From a virus: a stretch of DNA of 64,000 nucleotides. Under the pieces are notes generated by a model that worked only from the letters and a program-made list of their open reading frames with translations, ran no database searches and was not told where the DNA came from. Positions within the stretch are counted from its first letter, which is position 1. Each line of letters opens with the position of its first letter. The stretch is from the IMG/VR virus record IMGVR_UViG_3300024999_000096, positions 1-64,000 of that record; one strand, 5' to 3'. Both the position numbers and the translations under genes were made by a program. Positions 55,468-63,606 of the stretch are shown piece by piece.

Positions 55468-56121
55468 ATGAAAAAGCCAATTATTGCTTTAACAATATTA
55501 GGAGCATTATTTGCTACAAATATTTACAGTAAATATCACAATTTATCTATACCAAAACCTATACCAGTTGAACAAGTACAACTAGGAGATTATCAAAAAG
55601 ATATTGATAGAACAGCAGAATTAAAGAAGATGCAAGACCCAACTCTAATCCAAAATGAGTTAAGAAAAGCAGGTGAAGTAACTTCATTAAAAGGGAAATA
55701 TAATTATGTTTGTAAAATAACTAATAAAGATAAATTCTTTGATAAATTCACATTAAGAGAAATAACACTAGACTTTGAGTATAACTTTGGAATTGGGATC
55801 AACAGTCTTGAATACATAAAAGTATTAAAAATAGAAGATGGAAAAGTATACATAAACATCCCAAAGAATCGAATCCAATTATTATACATAGAGCAAAATA
55901 CTCAAAACTCAAGAATTGCAAATGAAGATACAATGTTTCTATTCGATCAATTTAGTCCAAGCGATACTCAAATATTATCAGCACAAGCACAACAAAATGT
56001 TGTTAATGCAATTGGTAAAGATAAGGAATTATTTGATGATGCTATGATTAATTTGCAAGATGTGGTAGAAGGATTGGTCTTAGGATTAGGATATGAGCAA
56101 ATTGTGTTTAATGTAATTTAA
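55468..56121 (+). CDS. DUF4230 membrane-anchored protein (217 aa)
   Basis: ATG 55468 is best placed for SD TAGGAAGTG; GTG 55459 lies too near. One N-terminal TM/signal anchor (IIALTILGALFATNIY). NELRKAGEVTSLKGKYNY, then ITLDFEYNFGIGINSLEYIKV and VYINIPKN match the DUF4230 layout. The bulk is predicted extracellular; function unknown. Confidence 0.75.
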   Translation: MKKPIIALTILGALFATNIYSKYHNLSIPKPIPVEQVQLGDYQKDIDRTAELKKMQDPTLIQNELRKAGEVTSLKGKYNYVCKITNKDKFFDKFTLREITLDFEYNFGIGINSLEYIKVLKIEDGKVYINIPKNRIQLLYIEQNTQNSRIANEDTMFLFDQFSPSDTQILSAQAQQNVVNAIGKDKELFDDAMINLQDVVEGLVLGLGYEQIVFNVI

Positions 56122-56202
56122 GAGAAAGAAGGAATAAGATTAATGAAAATGAATTTTTCAATAAAATACAAATTACTTGTAAAGTAAGAAAAGGAGTAAT
56201 AA

Positions 56203-56400
56203 ATATTATGGAAAAATAATTATTGTGAATATATTCATGATGAATGTGAATATATAGTTGTTTGTAAAAATTATGATGGTATATGTGCTAAAGATATGCT
56301 AGGAAATTATTTTAGGACAGAAGGATATTTCCCTGAAGATATTCTAGCAAGAATCAAAAGATATGAAGAGAAGGAGAAATTAAATAATGAAAGAATTTAG
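56203..56400 (+). pseudogene. hypothetical gene with frame problem at its start
   Basis: A strong SD (AAAAGGAGTAAT) is followed by ATG 56208, whose frame ends at codon 4 (TAA). The +1 frame (…WKNNYCEYIHDECEYIVVC, KDMLGNYFRTEGYF) is convincing to TAG 56398 and overlaps the next gene by 14 nt. Either one extra G after ATG breaks the gene, or AUA 56203 in the correct frame, 6 nt from the SD, is the true start. Confidence 0.55.
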
Positions 56401-56740
56401 TATTGATTATATGGTTGGCGATGAGATTATAAATTTTGAAATTGGCAATCAATTGTATTATATTGAAAGCAACTATGGAGAAAAATATGAATATTGTAAA
56501 GAATGCAAAAGTAGTCATCCGGTAGGAAAACAAACTTCGTATTATATTAAACCATGTACCATTACAGGGTTTAATATAGAAGGCAATCATTGTTTTTCAT
56601 ATAATATAAAAAATAGTTTTACATTACGCATTAAGGTAATTGACGAGAATGATTCAATGAAAGAATTTGACGTTAGTGAACTTTTTATTATTGAAGCAGA
56701 AGCACAAGAAAAAATAAATAAGATGAAACAATTTAAATAA
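56387..56740 (+). CDS. hypothetical protein (117 aa)
   Basis: SD GAAGGAG precedes ATG 56387. Beta-rich, with CKECKSSHPVGKQTSYYIKPC in the centre (Cys/His site). The C-terminus is helical. Resembles small zinc-containing beta proteins of phages. Confidence 0.7.
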   Translation: MKEFSIDYMVGDEIINFEIGNQLYYIESNYGEKYEYCKECKSSHPVGKQTSYYIKPCTITGFNIEGNHCFSYNIKNSFTLRIKVIDENDSMKEFDVSELFIIEAEAQEKINKMKQFK

Positions 56741-56769
56741 AATACAACCAAATACAGAATTAATTAAAA

Positions 56770-56862
56770 TCATCTACTCAAATAATAAATCAACATGCCT
56801 ATGAATGGAGTAGCAATAATTAACAAACCTAAAATTATAATCAAAATTCTTCTAATATCCAT
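56770..56862 (-). CDS. 30-aa membrane microprotein, the only minus-strand gene
   Basis: On the minus strand a good SD (AAAGGAGATAG) precedes ATG at 56862. The product MDIRRILIIILGLLIIATPF... is one hydrophobic helix with a charged start and SR end. It lies alone against the general direction, in a gap between two + genes. Small toxins and regulatory membrane peptides of this kind are known. Confidence 0.6.
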   Translation of the reverse strand: MDIRRILIIILGLLIIATPFIGMLIYYLSR

Positions 56863-57006
56863 AATATTACTATCTCCTTTCTATTTCTTTAATTAAAAAG
56901 ACCCTGCCCTAAAGCAAGGTTTGATGTAGGACGAGCGAATTTAGTTGACGATATTAATATATCCAAGTCAGGAATTATTATACAAAGAAAGGAGATGATA
57001 AAAACA

Positions 57007-57225
57007 ATGAAATGTATAAAAGAGAGCTGCGGTTTATCATATTTTTCAAATAATTGCGGATTTTGCGATGTACTCGATGCTTTTGTTTTTGCAGTAGAAA
57101 ACAATGAATTAAAATGCTCTTTGCCAGATAAGATCGCAGAAATGGAAAAAGAATTAAATCACTATAAGTGTGCTTTGGATAAGGTTATTATGTATCATGC
57201 TAAGAATAAAGATGAATCAAAATGA
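57007..57225 (+). CDS. cysteine-rich hypothetical protein (72 aa)
   Basis: The SD GAAAGGAGATG selects ATG 57007. MKCIKESCGLSYFSNNCGFC at the N-terminus and a helix (DKIAEMEKELNHYKCALDKV). The same arrangement forms the N-terminal half of the 57409 protein, so the two are paralogous. Confidence 0.7.
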   Translation: MKCIKESCGLSYFSNNCGFCDVLDAFVFAVENNELKCSLPDKIAEMEKELNHYKCALDKVIMYHAKNKDESK

Positions 57226-57392
57226 TTAAAATAAATCCTTACTCTTGGCAAGATGCTGAATATTGGTATGAAGATGAAGAAGAAGTATTTGATTTCATGA
57301 GAAATAATGAGGATATGATTATTCAATATTCTTTAGAAAATGGAATGACAATTAGAGATGGGATTAGGTATTTGTTTAAGATTATGGATTGA
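57222..57392 (+). CDS. hypothetical acidic protein (56 aa)
   Basis: ATG 57222 overlaps the previous stop (ATGA). Acidic aromatic ([16 protein letters not shown]). No SD stronger than AAAGATGAA, so translation is probably coupled. Confidence 0.6.
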   Translation: MIKINPYSWQDAEYWYEDEEEVFDFMRNNEDMIIQYSLENGMTIRDGIRYLFKIMD

Positions 57393-57408
57393 AGGAGGAG
57401 GTAAATTG

Positions 57409-57867
57409 ATGAAATGTATAGGTAAAAAGTGTAGTGGTTATTGTACGGATTATTTATATCCAATATGTTCAGAAATAACTACTTTAAATTTAACATATAA
57501 ATTAAATATAAATACTGAATGTAAATTACTTGAGAAAATTCAGGAAGTTAGAGATGATCTAATTAGAAGATGTAAATTGTTTGAAAATATTTTAGAAATA
57601 GGAGGAGAGGACGGTTGGGATGATATCAATTGGTCAGATAAGTTAGAAGAAATTAAAACAATATGTACATATTGCAATAAAAAAGCAACGATGATTTTAC
57701 GATTTATGAATAGCGAACCTATATACGAGGGTGAGCAAGTTCAAATTGGAGGTAATGAAGATTATAAATCTGTTTGTAGAAAACATTATTTCGATCCAAT
57801 AATTGAAACACCACAAAATAAACATGACGCTGAATATTATTATCCGTCTTATATTCCTAAAAAATAA
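57409..57867 (+). CDS. chimera ending in a thymidine-kinase zinc domain (152 aa)
   Basis: The SD GAAGGAGGAGG selects ATG 57409. Residues 1-60 repeat the layout of the 57007 protein ([10 protein letters not shown] ..., [11 protein letters not shown]). Residues 86-130 are the C-terminal zinc-binding 'lasso' region of type II thymidine kinase: C86-x2-C89, [29 protein letters not shown] with C123 and H126. The P-loop kinase domain (Walker A, DExQF) is absent, so it cannot phosphorylate thymidine by itself. It may be a decoy, regulator or relic. Confidence 0.75.
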   Translation: MKCIGKKCSGYCTDYLYPICSEITTLNLTYKLNINTECKLLEKIQEVRDDLIRRCKLFENILEIGGEDGWDDINWSDKLEEIKTICTYCNKKATMILRFMNSEPIYEGEQVQIGGNEDYKSVCRKHYFDPIIETPQNKHDAEYYYPSYIPKK

Positions 57868-57924
57868 ATAAAATAAAAAACCATCAAAATCAGGAATTGA
57901 TCGTATTATGAAAGGAGTGTAAAA

Positions 57925-58167
57925 ATGACAAAAGAACGTAATGGAATAAAAGAAATTGAAAAGGTATGTAGAGTTATTTTAAAATTACAAGAAAATGATT
58001 TTGTAGAAATGAGAAAAGTTGCTTTGCAACAATATGAATATACTCATCCTTTAAAACCATCAACGGCACATTGGCAACATGAGTTAGGTTGTCATAACTT
58101 AAAAGTGCTTGATGCATTGGAAAATTTACAGAAAATACTTGCTGATGGTTCAAAAGTACAAAAATAA
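57925..58167 (+). CDS. hypothetical helical protein (80 aa)
   Basis: SD GAAAGGAGTG precedes ATG 57925. Helical with TAHWQHELGCHNLKVL (His/Cys-rich). No family is recognised. Confidence 0.7.
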   Translation: MTKERNGIKEIEKVCRVILKLQENDFVEMRKVALQQYEYTHPLKPSTAHWQHELGCHNLKVLDALENLQKILADGSKVQK

Positions 58168-58200
58168 AATAATATTATTAATATACATAAGGAGAAACAG

Positions 58201-58428
58201 ATGAAAACAATAAGATTCACAGCCATTATTAAAGATGGTGGATATGAAACATTTCAAGTTGAACCTAAAATGTTCAGTGATTTGGTATTATCTCTTCAAG
58301 AAAATGGACATGAGATTTTACACTTAAAAACTAGGTCCGTGGTTATTGTTGGCGTTCTGGTAACAGGTAAAGAAATTGGAGAGAGAATTATAGTTTGTGG
58401 AGATTATGAAGGAGGTATTAATAAATGA
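58201..58428 (+). CDS. hypothetical beta protein (75 aa)
   Basis: SD TAAGGAG precedes ATG 58201. Starts MKTIRFTAIIKDGGYETF; overlaps the next start by 4 nt (ATGA). No motif recognised. Confidence 0.65.
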   Translation: MKTIRFTAIIKDGGYETFQVEPKMFSDLVLSLQENGHEILHLKTRSVVIVGVLVTGKEIGERIIVCGDYEGGINK

Positions 58429-58547
58429 ACTGTTGGGAATTTCTTTATAAAATATGGAACGATATTATCCAAATAGTATTAATACTTGGAGTTATATTGT
58501 TTTTAACTCCTCCCGGTTGGTATGTGTTATATTGTTGGTTAAAATAA
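58425..58547 (+). CDS. 40-aa membrane microprotein
   Basis: SD GAAGGAGG within the previous gene; one hydrophobic helix (IIQIVLILGVILFLTPPGW) with a second hydrophobic end (YVLYCWLK). It is possibly monotopic. Confidence 0.6.
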   Translation: MNCWEFLYKIWNDIIQIVLILGVILFLTPPGWYVLYCWLK

Positions 58548-58595
58548 CTTAAATGAGAAGATTTAAAGGATAAAATTAAAGGAGTGTTAAATTAT

Positions 58596-59123
58596 ATGAA
58601 ATATAAGCCAACAATTGTAATAAGTGCATTTCCTGCTTGTGGGAAGTCCTATATGTTCAATAATTATAATGATAAACCATTTACTATGTTAGACAGTGAT
58701 TCTAGTCAATTCAGTTGGATTAAAGATGAAAATGGAGAAAATACCAAGGAGAGAAACCCTGAATTCCCTGATAATTATATTAAACATATTAAAGACAATA
58801 TTGGAAAAGTAGATGTTATCTTTGTATCTAGTCACGATATTGTGAGGAAGGTATTGAATGAAAATACAATAAACTTCTTTATGGTTTATCCAGATAAAAA
58901 TATGAAAGAAGAATGGATTAGACGCTTTAGAGATCGTGGAAACGATGAGAATTTTATCAATTTCATTTCTAATAATTGGGATGATTTTATTGATAAGATT
59001 GAGAATGAGGAAAAGTGTTTAAAAGAGAAATTGTCTTTTGATAATCCGTATATTGATAATAAATATCTTGCAGGTTGTTTTGATACGAGCATGGGGAATT
59101 TATCTAGTTTGTGGTGGAATTAA
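58596..59123 (+). CDS. P-loop kinase-like protein (175 aa)
   Basis: The SD AAAGGAG selects ATG 58596. Variant Walker A SAFPACGKS (residues 10-18), then FTMLDSDSSQF (a substrate-Asp position), DVIFVSSH (Walker B-like) and WIRRFRDRGN (lid Arg). Order and length match small nucleoside/polynucleotide-kinase-like NTPases common in phages. Substrate unknown. Confidence 0.7.
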   Translation: MKYKPTIVISAFPACGKSYMFNNYNDKPFTMLDSDSSQFSWIKDENGENTKERNPEFPDNYIKHIKDNIGKVDVIFVSSHDIVRKVLNENTINFFMVYPDKNMKEEWIRRFRDRGNDENFINFISNNWDDFIDKIENEEKCLKEKLSFDNPYIDNKYLAGCFDTSMGNLSSLWWN

Positions 59124-59176
59124 AAAATTCCTAACAAATTGTGATTTTATTTTAATTGATAAGAAAGGAGAAAATT

Positions 59177-59482
59177 ATGTTAAAGTTTGTAAATAGAATG
59201 TCAGAGCAACAAATTAAGGATTATTTTAACACTAAATTATCTAAAGGAGAATATATAACTCGATTAGACAGAGGAGAAGATTATTATCGACTTTCATATG
59301 ATAATAAATATTCAGATTATTGGAGTCATATAGACCATTTATATGATGACAAAATATCACATGATGCCATTTTCAATAAAGATTGGATGCTATATTTGTA
59401 TTCTATATTTGGTGAAGAATATAAGCAATGGTATCAAAATAAGCTAAATGAACAATTTAATTATATATTTAGTAATGGATAA
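59177..59482 (+). CDS. hypothetical protein (101 aa)
   Basis: The SD GAAAGGAG selects ATG 59177 over TTG 59156. Tyr/Asp-rich, helical. No family is recognised. Confidence 0.65.
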   Translation: MLKFVNRMSEQQIKDYFNTKLSKGEYITRLDRGEDYYRLSYDNKYSDYWSHIDHLYDDKISHDAIFNKDWMLYLYSIFGEEYKQWYQNKLNEQFNYIFSNG

Positions 59483-59493
59483 AAGGAGATTAT

Positions 59494-59928
59494 ATGAATG
59501 ACTTTGAAAGAATAAAATTCGATGGAGACAAACATATTTATGGTCTTTACAAAACACACAAACTTAAAAACAATCAAACCATAGGAATATATTTTTGGAA
59601 ACATGAGCAAAGCAAATCTAATGATTATGTAATACTATTAGCAATTGCTAATAAAAAGAAACATCTCAGACAACTAATACTAGGAGAAAAAGATATATTA
59701 ACCGATCATGAAACTGGTAAATGTGGATTAGAAGGTTTACTATGGGGTAAGAATCAAATAGTTGAGTTTGAGAAATCAGTTTATTGTAAAGATGGAGATT
59801 TTATTAGTGTGTACTGGACAGATAATAGAAGGAGAGATGTATATGAACATGGATTAAAGAAGTTAGGATTTGTGATAGGATTTAGGGATGGTAGGAAGTG
59901 TTTGAGCAAGAAGATAGTTAAGGATTAG
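59494..59928 (+). CDS. hypothetical protein (144 aa)
   Basis: SD AAAAGGAG precedes ATG 59494. Resembles an acetyltransferase-like (GNAT) fold by strand/helix layout (NDYVILLAIANKK ... RDVYEHGLKKLGFVIGFRDG; the 'Y...GFv' ending), but lacks a sure Q/R-x2-G-x-G/A motif. Basic C-terminus. Confidence 0.55.
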   Translation: MNDFERIKFDGDKHIYGLYKTHKLKNNQTIGIYFWKHEQSKSNDYVILLAIANKKKHLRQLILGEKDILTDHETGKCGLEGLLWGKNQIVEFEKSVYCKDGDFISVYWTDNRRRDVYEHGLKKLGFVIGFRDGRKCLSKKIVKD

Positions 59929-59953
59929 TATATAAATCAATAAATAAAATTAT

Positions 59954-60005
59954 TTGACAATGACCTCGTTTGTGTGGTATTATATGTATAGGAGCAAATG
60001 AGGTC
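59954..60005 (+). promoter_or_regulatory. ligA promoter with long inverted repeat
   Basis: TTGACA (59954-59959), 18 nt, TATTAT (59978-59983). GACCTCGTTTG (59962-59972) in the spacer and CAAATGAGGTC (59995-60005) after the -10 are complementary except for one G-U pair. Two half-sites around a -10 are typical of a looping or dimeric repressor. Confidence 0.75.
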
Positions 60006-60037
60006 TAAATTTTTATTAGAAAGAAGGAGAGAAGTAA

Positions 60038-61996
60038 ATGAGTAATGTAGATCGAATTAAAGAGTTAGTAACACAACTTAATATAGCCTGTAACGCCTAT
60101 TACAACCTGAATAAACCTATTATGGAGAATAGAGAATACAATCTACTCTTTGATGAATTAGAGTCCTTAGAACAGAAATCAGGAGTAATTATGAGTGATT
60201 CACCTACACGCAGAGCTGGATATCCTGTAGTGTCAGATTTACCAAAAGTTAAACATGAAATTCCATTGTTGTCTTTAGGAAAAGTCAAAGAAATCCCTAA
60301 ACTAGTAAAATGGTTGGGAGATAAACAAGGTGTATTAATGTTAAAGATGGATGGAGGTACTGGGGCTGTACATTATAAAAAGGAATTTAAACAATTAGTT
60401 ACTAGGGGTGATTCTGAAACAAATATTGGTGAAGATATTTCTCATAATGTACATAGCATAAAAAATATTCCACTAAATATTGATGATAATGATGATATCA
60501 TAATTGTTGGTGAGAATTTCATGAAATATTCTTCATTCAATGAAATTAACTCAAAAATATTAAATCAAGATGATAAATATGCAAATCCAAGGAATTTAGC
60601 AAATGGTTCTACTGGTTTGTTAAACAGCAAAATATGTAAAGAACGTAATATAGAATTTTGTGCATTTAATATTATCAAAGGAAATAAATTCAAAACAAAA
60701 CAAGAACAATTAGAATGGTTAAAATCACAAGGTTTCTATGTCGTTCAATATTGGATGGTTACAAAAAGCAATCTTGAAGAAACAATGAATCAAATTATAG
60801 AAAATATTCCCAACCTTGATTTCCCAATTGACGGCCTAGTTTTATCGTTTAATGATATAGAATATGGATTATCTTTAGGCCAAGTTGCTCACCATCCAAA
60901 GCATTCTGTTTCATTTAAATTCGAGGATTCATGGTTTAAGACGAAATATTTATACACAGAATGGAATACAAGTAGGTTCGGTAAAATCATAGGCACAGGA
61001 ATATTTCAACCTGTCAACATTGAAGGTTCAGAAGTTGAGAGAGCAACAACACATAACTTAAATAGATTTTGGGATTTAAAACTTGGAAAGGATGATATCA
61101 TTGAAATAACGAAGAGAAACAAAATTATCCCTGCTATTGAGAATAATATTACCAGAAGTAATACAGAACAATTGCCTACAAAATGTCCTACGTGTGGTGG
61201 TGATGTAGAAGTTAGATTAGTTGTAAAAACTCATGATTTATTTTGTCTTAATCATGATTGTGAAGCTAAATTAACACAAAAACTCAAGCATTTTGTGAGT
61301 AAACAATGTTTTAATATTGATGATCTTGGCGAAGCAACTTTGGAAATGTTCATTGATAAAGGGTTTGTTGAAAATTATATGGATATCTTCAAATTAGAAA
61401 AACATAAGAAAGAATTAGTGAAGCTTAGTGGATTTGGGGTTAAATCTTTCAACAACTTAATGACTGCTTTAGAAAAATCAAAGCAGATAAGTATGACTTC
61501 ACTGATTGCTTCCCTTGGTATAAAGAATGTAGGATTTGGATCATCAAAGAGACTTGCTAAACATTTTAATAATGACATTGATTTATTCTTAAAAGCAACA
61601 AAATCCTATATGAACTTTGTAAATATTAATGATTTTGGAGATATTACTGCAACTTCAATTTATGAATATTTCCAAAATGAAGAGAATATGAATATGTTTT
61701 TGGAATTATTGGAATATGTGAATATTATTAAAGAAGAAAAGAAGGAAATGTTGAATGTGGAAGAAAATCCGTTTCTAGGAATGCATGTGTACCCATCTGG
61801 AGTCTTTTCAATGAAGAAGGCAGAATTGAAAATCAAACTTGAAGAAATTGGAGCAATTGTAGAAAGTGGCTATAAAAAGAGTTTAGATATGTTAATTTGC
61901 GGCGGTGATATGAGTAAGTCGGGTAAAGCTTTAAAAGCTGAGAAAGACGGAGTAAAAATGGTTTCTGAGGAATTTCTCATGCAATATTTAAAGTAA
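60038..61996 (+). CDS. ligA: NAD-dependent DNA ligase (652 aa)
   Basis: Full LigA architecture: NAD-binding Ia domain (YYNLNKPIMENREYNLLFDE; YxxxxPxxxDxEYD-like), adenylation site K103 in LKMDGG, TRGDSETNIGEDISHN, FEDSWF (KYPA-like region altered), OB fold, four-Cys zinc finger (CPTCGG ... CLNHDC, about 386-408), HhH domains (LIASLGIKNVG) and a C-terminal BRCT (about 575-652). Length fits bacterial LigA (about 670). Unusual for a phage, where ATP ligases are commoner. Own promoter with an inverted repeat; SD GAAGGAGAG. Confidence 0.95.
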   Translation: MSNVDRIKELVTQLNIACNAYYNLNKPIMENREYNLLFDELESLEQKSGVIMSDSPTRRAGYPVVSDLPKVKHEIPLLSLGKVKEIPKLVKWLGDKQGVLMLKMDGGTGAVHYKKEFKQLVTRGDSETNIGEDISHNVHSIKNIPLNIDDNDDIIIVGENFMKYSSFNEINSKILNQDDKYANPRNLANGSTGLLNSKICKERNIEFCAFNIIKGNKFKTKQEQLEWLKSQGFYVVQYWMVTKSNLEETMNQIIENIPNLDFPIDGLVLSFNDIEYGLSLGQVAHHPKHSVSFKFEDSWFKTKYLYTEWNTSRFGKIIGTGIFQPVNIEGSEVERATTHNLNRFWDLKLGKDDIIEITKRNKIIPAIENNITRSNTEQLPTKCPTCGGDVEVRLVVKTHDLFCLNHDCEAKLTQKLKHFVSKQCFNIDDLGEATLEMFIDKGFVENYMDIFKLEKHKKELVKLSGFGVKSFNNLMTALEKSKQISMTSLIASLGIKNVGFGSSKRLAKHFNNDIDLFLKATKSYMNFVNINDFGDITATSIYEYFQNEENMNMFLELLEYVNIIKEEKKEMLNVEENPFLGMHVYPSGVFSMKKAELKIKLEEIGAIVESGYKKSLDMLICGGDMSKSGKALKAEKDGVKMVSEEFLMQYLK

Positions 61997-62003
61997 AAAT
62001 AAT

Positions 62004-62053
62004 GATAGATATGGAGATAGGGTAAAACCTATTTCCTGTTCCCATAAGCTATC
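62004..62053 (+). other. nested hairpin after ligA (terminator or RNA element)
   Basis: GATAG (62004-62008) pairs with CTATC (62049-62053), ATGG (62011-62014) with CCAT (62042-62045), and GAGATAGG (62014-62021) with CCTATTTC (62028-62035). The layered stems have no T run, so it looks more like a structured leader for the 62081 gene than a terminator. Confidence 0.45.
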
Positions 62054-62080
62054 GATTTTAATTGAAAGGAATGAATTAAA

Positions 62081-62302
62081 ATTAGTTTCTGGATAGACGA
62101 AGGGCTTATCGGTTCTATATGTAGAAAGTGTGATAATTGGATATTTTATGATTGGTATTTGTGTGAATTTGCTCCTAGTGATAAGAATGAAGATGGAGCA
62201 TTATCTCTTCCAATAATAGAGTGTAATAATTTTAAACAGAGAAAGGTAGGATTTACAAATGAAGGGTGCAATTTTAGGAGATATTATTGGTTCAAAATTT
62301 GA
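62081..62302 (+). CDS. C4 zinc protein with apparent AUU start (73 aa)
   Basis: The reading frame is closed upstream (TGA 62072) and has no ATG/GTG/TTG near its beginning. The SD GAAAGGAATG (62063-62073) is followed by ATT 62075 and ATT 62081. The product is clearly a member of the local C4 family (SICRKCDNWIFYDWYLCEF, IECNNFKQRK). It overlaps the next gene by 44 nt. Confidence 0.6.
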   Translation: MSFWIDEGLIGSICRKCDNWIFYDWYLCEFAPSDKNEDGALSLPIIECNNFKQRKVGFTNEGCNFRRYYWFKI

Positions 62303-63032
62303 ATTCAGTAAACTTCGTTATAATAAATCAGAAGATTTTCAATTACTTTCAAAAGGATGTACTTTTACAGATGATACAGTTATGACAATTGCAACAGCAG
62401 ATGCTATTCTTAATAATATTGATTTTGCTAAAAGTTATCATATGTGGGGAAGTTTATATCCAGATAGAGGATACGGATGCAATTTTGCTAGTTGGTTATC
62501 TAATAAAAGTTATGAACCATATAATAGTTATGGAAATGGTTCTGCTATGAGGGTTAGTCCTGTAGGTTGGTTGTATAATGATTTAGAGACTGTTTTTGCA
62601 AAAGCGGAAGAATCTGCAAGTGTTAGTCATAATCATCCAGAAGGAATTAAAGGAGCAATGGCAGTTGCAGGTTGTATATATCTTGCTAGATATCAAACGC
62701 CAAAAAAGATTATTAAAGAAATGATTGAAACATATTTTGAGTATAATTTAAATAAAACAATTGCAGAAATTCGTCCCACTTATGATTTCGATGAAACATG
62801 TCAAGGAAGTGTACCAGAATCTATTATTTGTTTTCTTGAAGGAAATAGTTATGAAGATGTAGTAAGAAAGGCAGTAAGTCTTGGAGGAGATACAGATACT
62901 CAAGGATGTATAGCAGGGAGTATTGCAGAAGCATTTTATGGTATGCCTGATAAATTGGTTATTAAACTTGATGATTATTTACCAGAAAATATGTTGGACA
63001 TAGTTGATCAATTTAATAAAACGGTCAAATAA
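62259..63032 (+). CDS. ADP-ribosylglycohydrolase (DraG/ARH-like, 257 aa)
   Basis: Removes ADP-ribose from modified targets. Hallmarks: ILGDIIGSKFE, FTDDTVMT (metal-binding T-D-D), YGNGSAMRVSPVGW, SVSHNHPEG and the C-terminal GGDTDTQGCIAG, which together form the di-magnesium site. Length typical. SD GAAAGGTAGG precedes ATG 62259. In a phage it may reverse host ADP-ribosylation-based defence or regulate its own proteins. Near the cyclic-phosphate receiver and NAD-dependent ligase genes. Confidence 0.93.
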   Translation: MKGAILGDIIGSKFEFSKLRYNKSEDFQLLSKGCTFTDDTVMTIATADAILNNIDFAKSYHMWGSLYPDRGYGCNFASWLSNKSYEPYNSYGNGSAMRVSPVGWLYNDLETVFAKAEESASVSHNHPEGIKGAMAVAGCIYLARYQTPKKIIKEMIETYFEYNLNKTIAEIRPTYDFDETCQGSVPESIICFLEGNSYEDVVRKAVSLGGDTDTQGCIAGSIAEAFYGMPDKLVIKLDDYLPENMLDIVDQFNKTVK

Positions 63033-63067
63033 GTTACCAATTTTAATTGATGAAAGGAGGAGTAAAA

Positions 63068-63343
63068 ATGAAATGTATATGTGGCAATGTCTTACAATTT
63101 TCAGACAACAGCATTAAAACTGAAGATGGTAGATATGGAGAGGTTCGTCCTGTATATTATTGCGATATATGCAATATCGTTTACGATGGTTATGACCTAG
63201 ATTGTGAAGATAAGTATACTATTATTTCAAAGAAGTATATAAAATGGTTCAATAAACATACTGAAGAACTTTTAAATGAATATCTTCTAGAGATAAATAA
63301 TACTCAAGAGATTTCGATGGATTATAGAAAGGATGATTTATAA
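63068..63343 (+). CDS. zinc-binding hypothetical protein (91 aa)
   Basis: SD GAAAGGAGG selects ATG 63068. CICGNVLQF and CDICNIVYDGYDLDC, then a charged helix. Zinc-knuckle type. Confidence 0.7.
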   Translation: MKCICGNVLQFSDNSIKTEDGRYGEVRPVYYCDICNIVYDGYDLDCEDKYTIISKKYIKWFNKHTEELLNEYLLEINNTQEISMDYRKDDL

Positions 63344-63346
63344 ATC

Positions 63347-63565
63347 ATGTTGATGAAGGAAGATGAAATTAAAAAATATCTTGACAATGTAATTACTCAT
63401 TGGAGAAATCGTAAGAAAAAATATGAAGACATAATAGAAAAAGAACCAGATGTATGCACTGATATGACAGAACAATTTGAAGAAATTTTAAAGGCGAGTT
63501 GTTATATAGATGCTTATCAAAGTGTAAGAGTGAGTTTATTTGGTGAATTGTTACCAAATATTTAA
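63347..63565 (+). CDS. hypothetical helical protein (72 aa)
   Basis: SD GAAAGGATG precedes ATG 63347 (63353 is an alternative). Helical, charged, no motif recognised. Confidence 0.7.
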   Translation: MLMKEDEIKKYLDNVITHWRNRKKKYEDIIEKEPDVCTDMTEQFEEILKASCYIDAYQSVRVSLFGELLPNI

Positions 63566-63606
63566 ACTCCCAATTTTATATACGTAGAAAAGAAAGGATG
63601 ATTAGA

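Noticed and set aside
56143-56187. 14-codon ORF with SD after the DUF4230 gene
   Set aside because: Too short to separate from chance; possibly just leader sequence of the 56203 gene.
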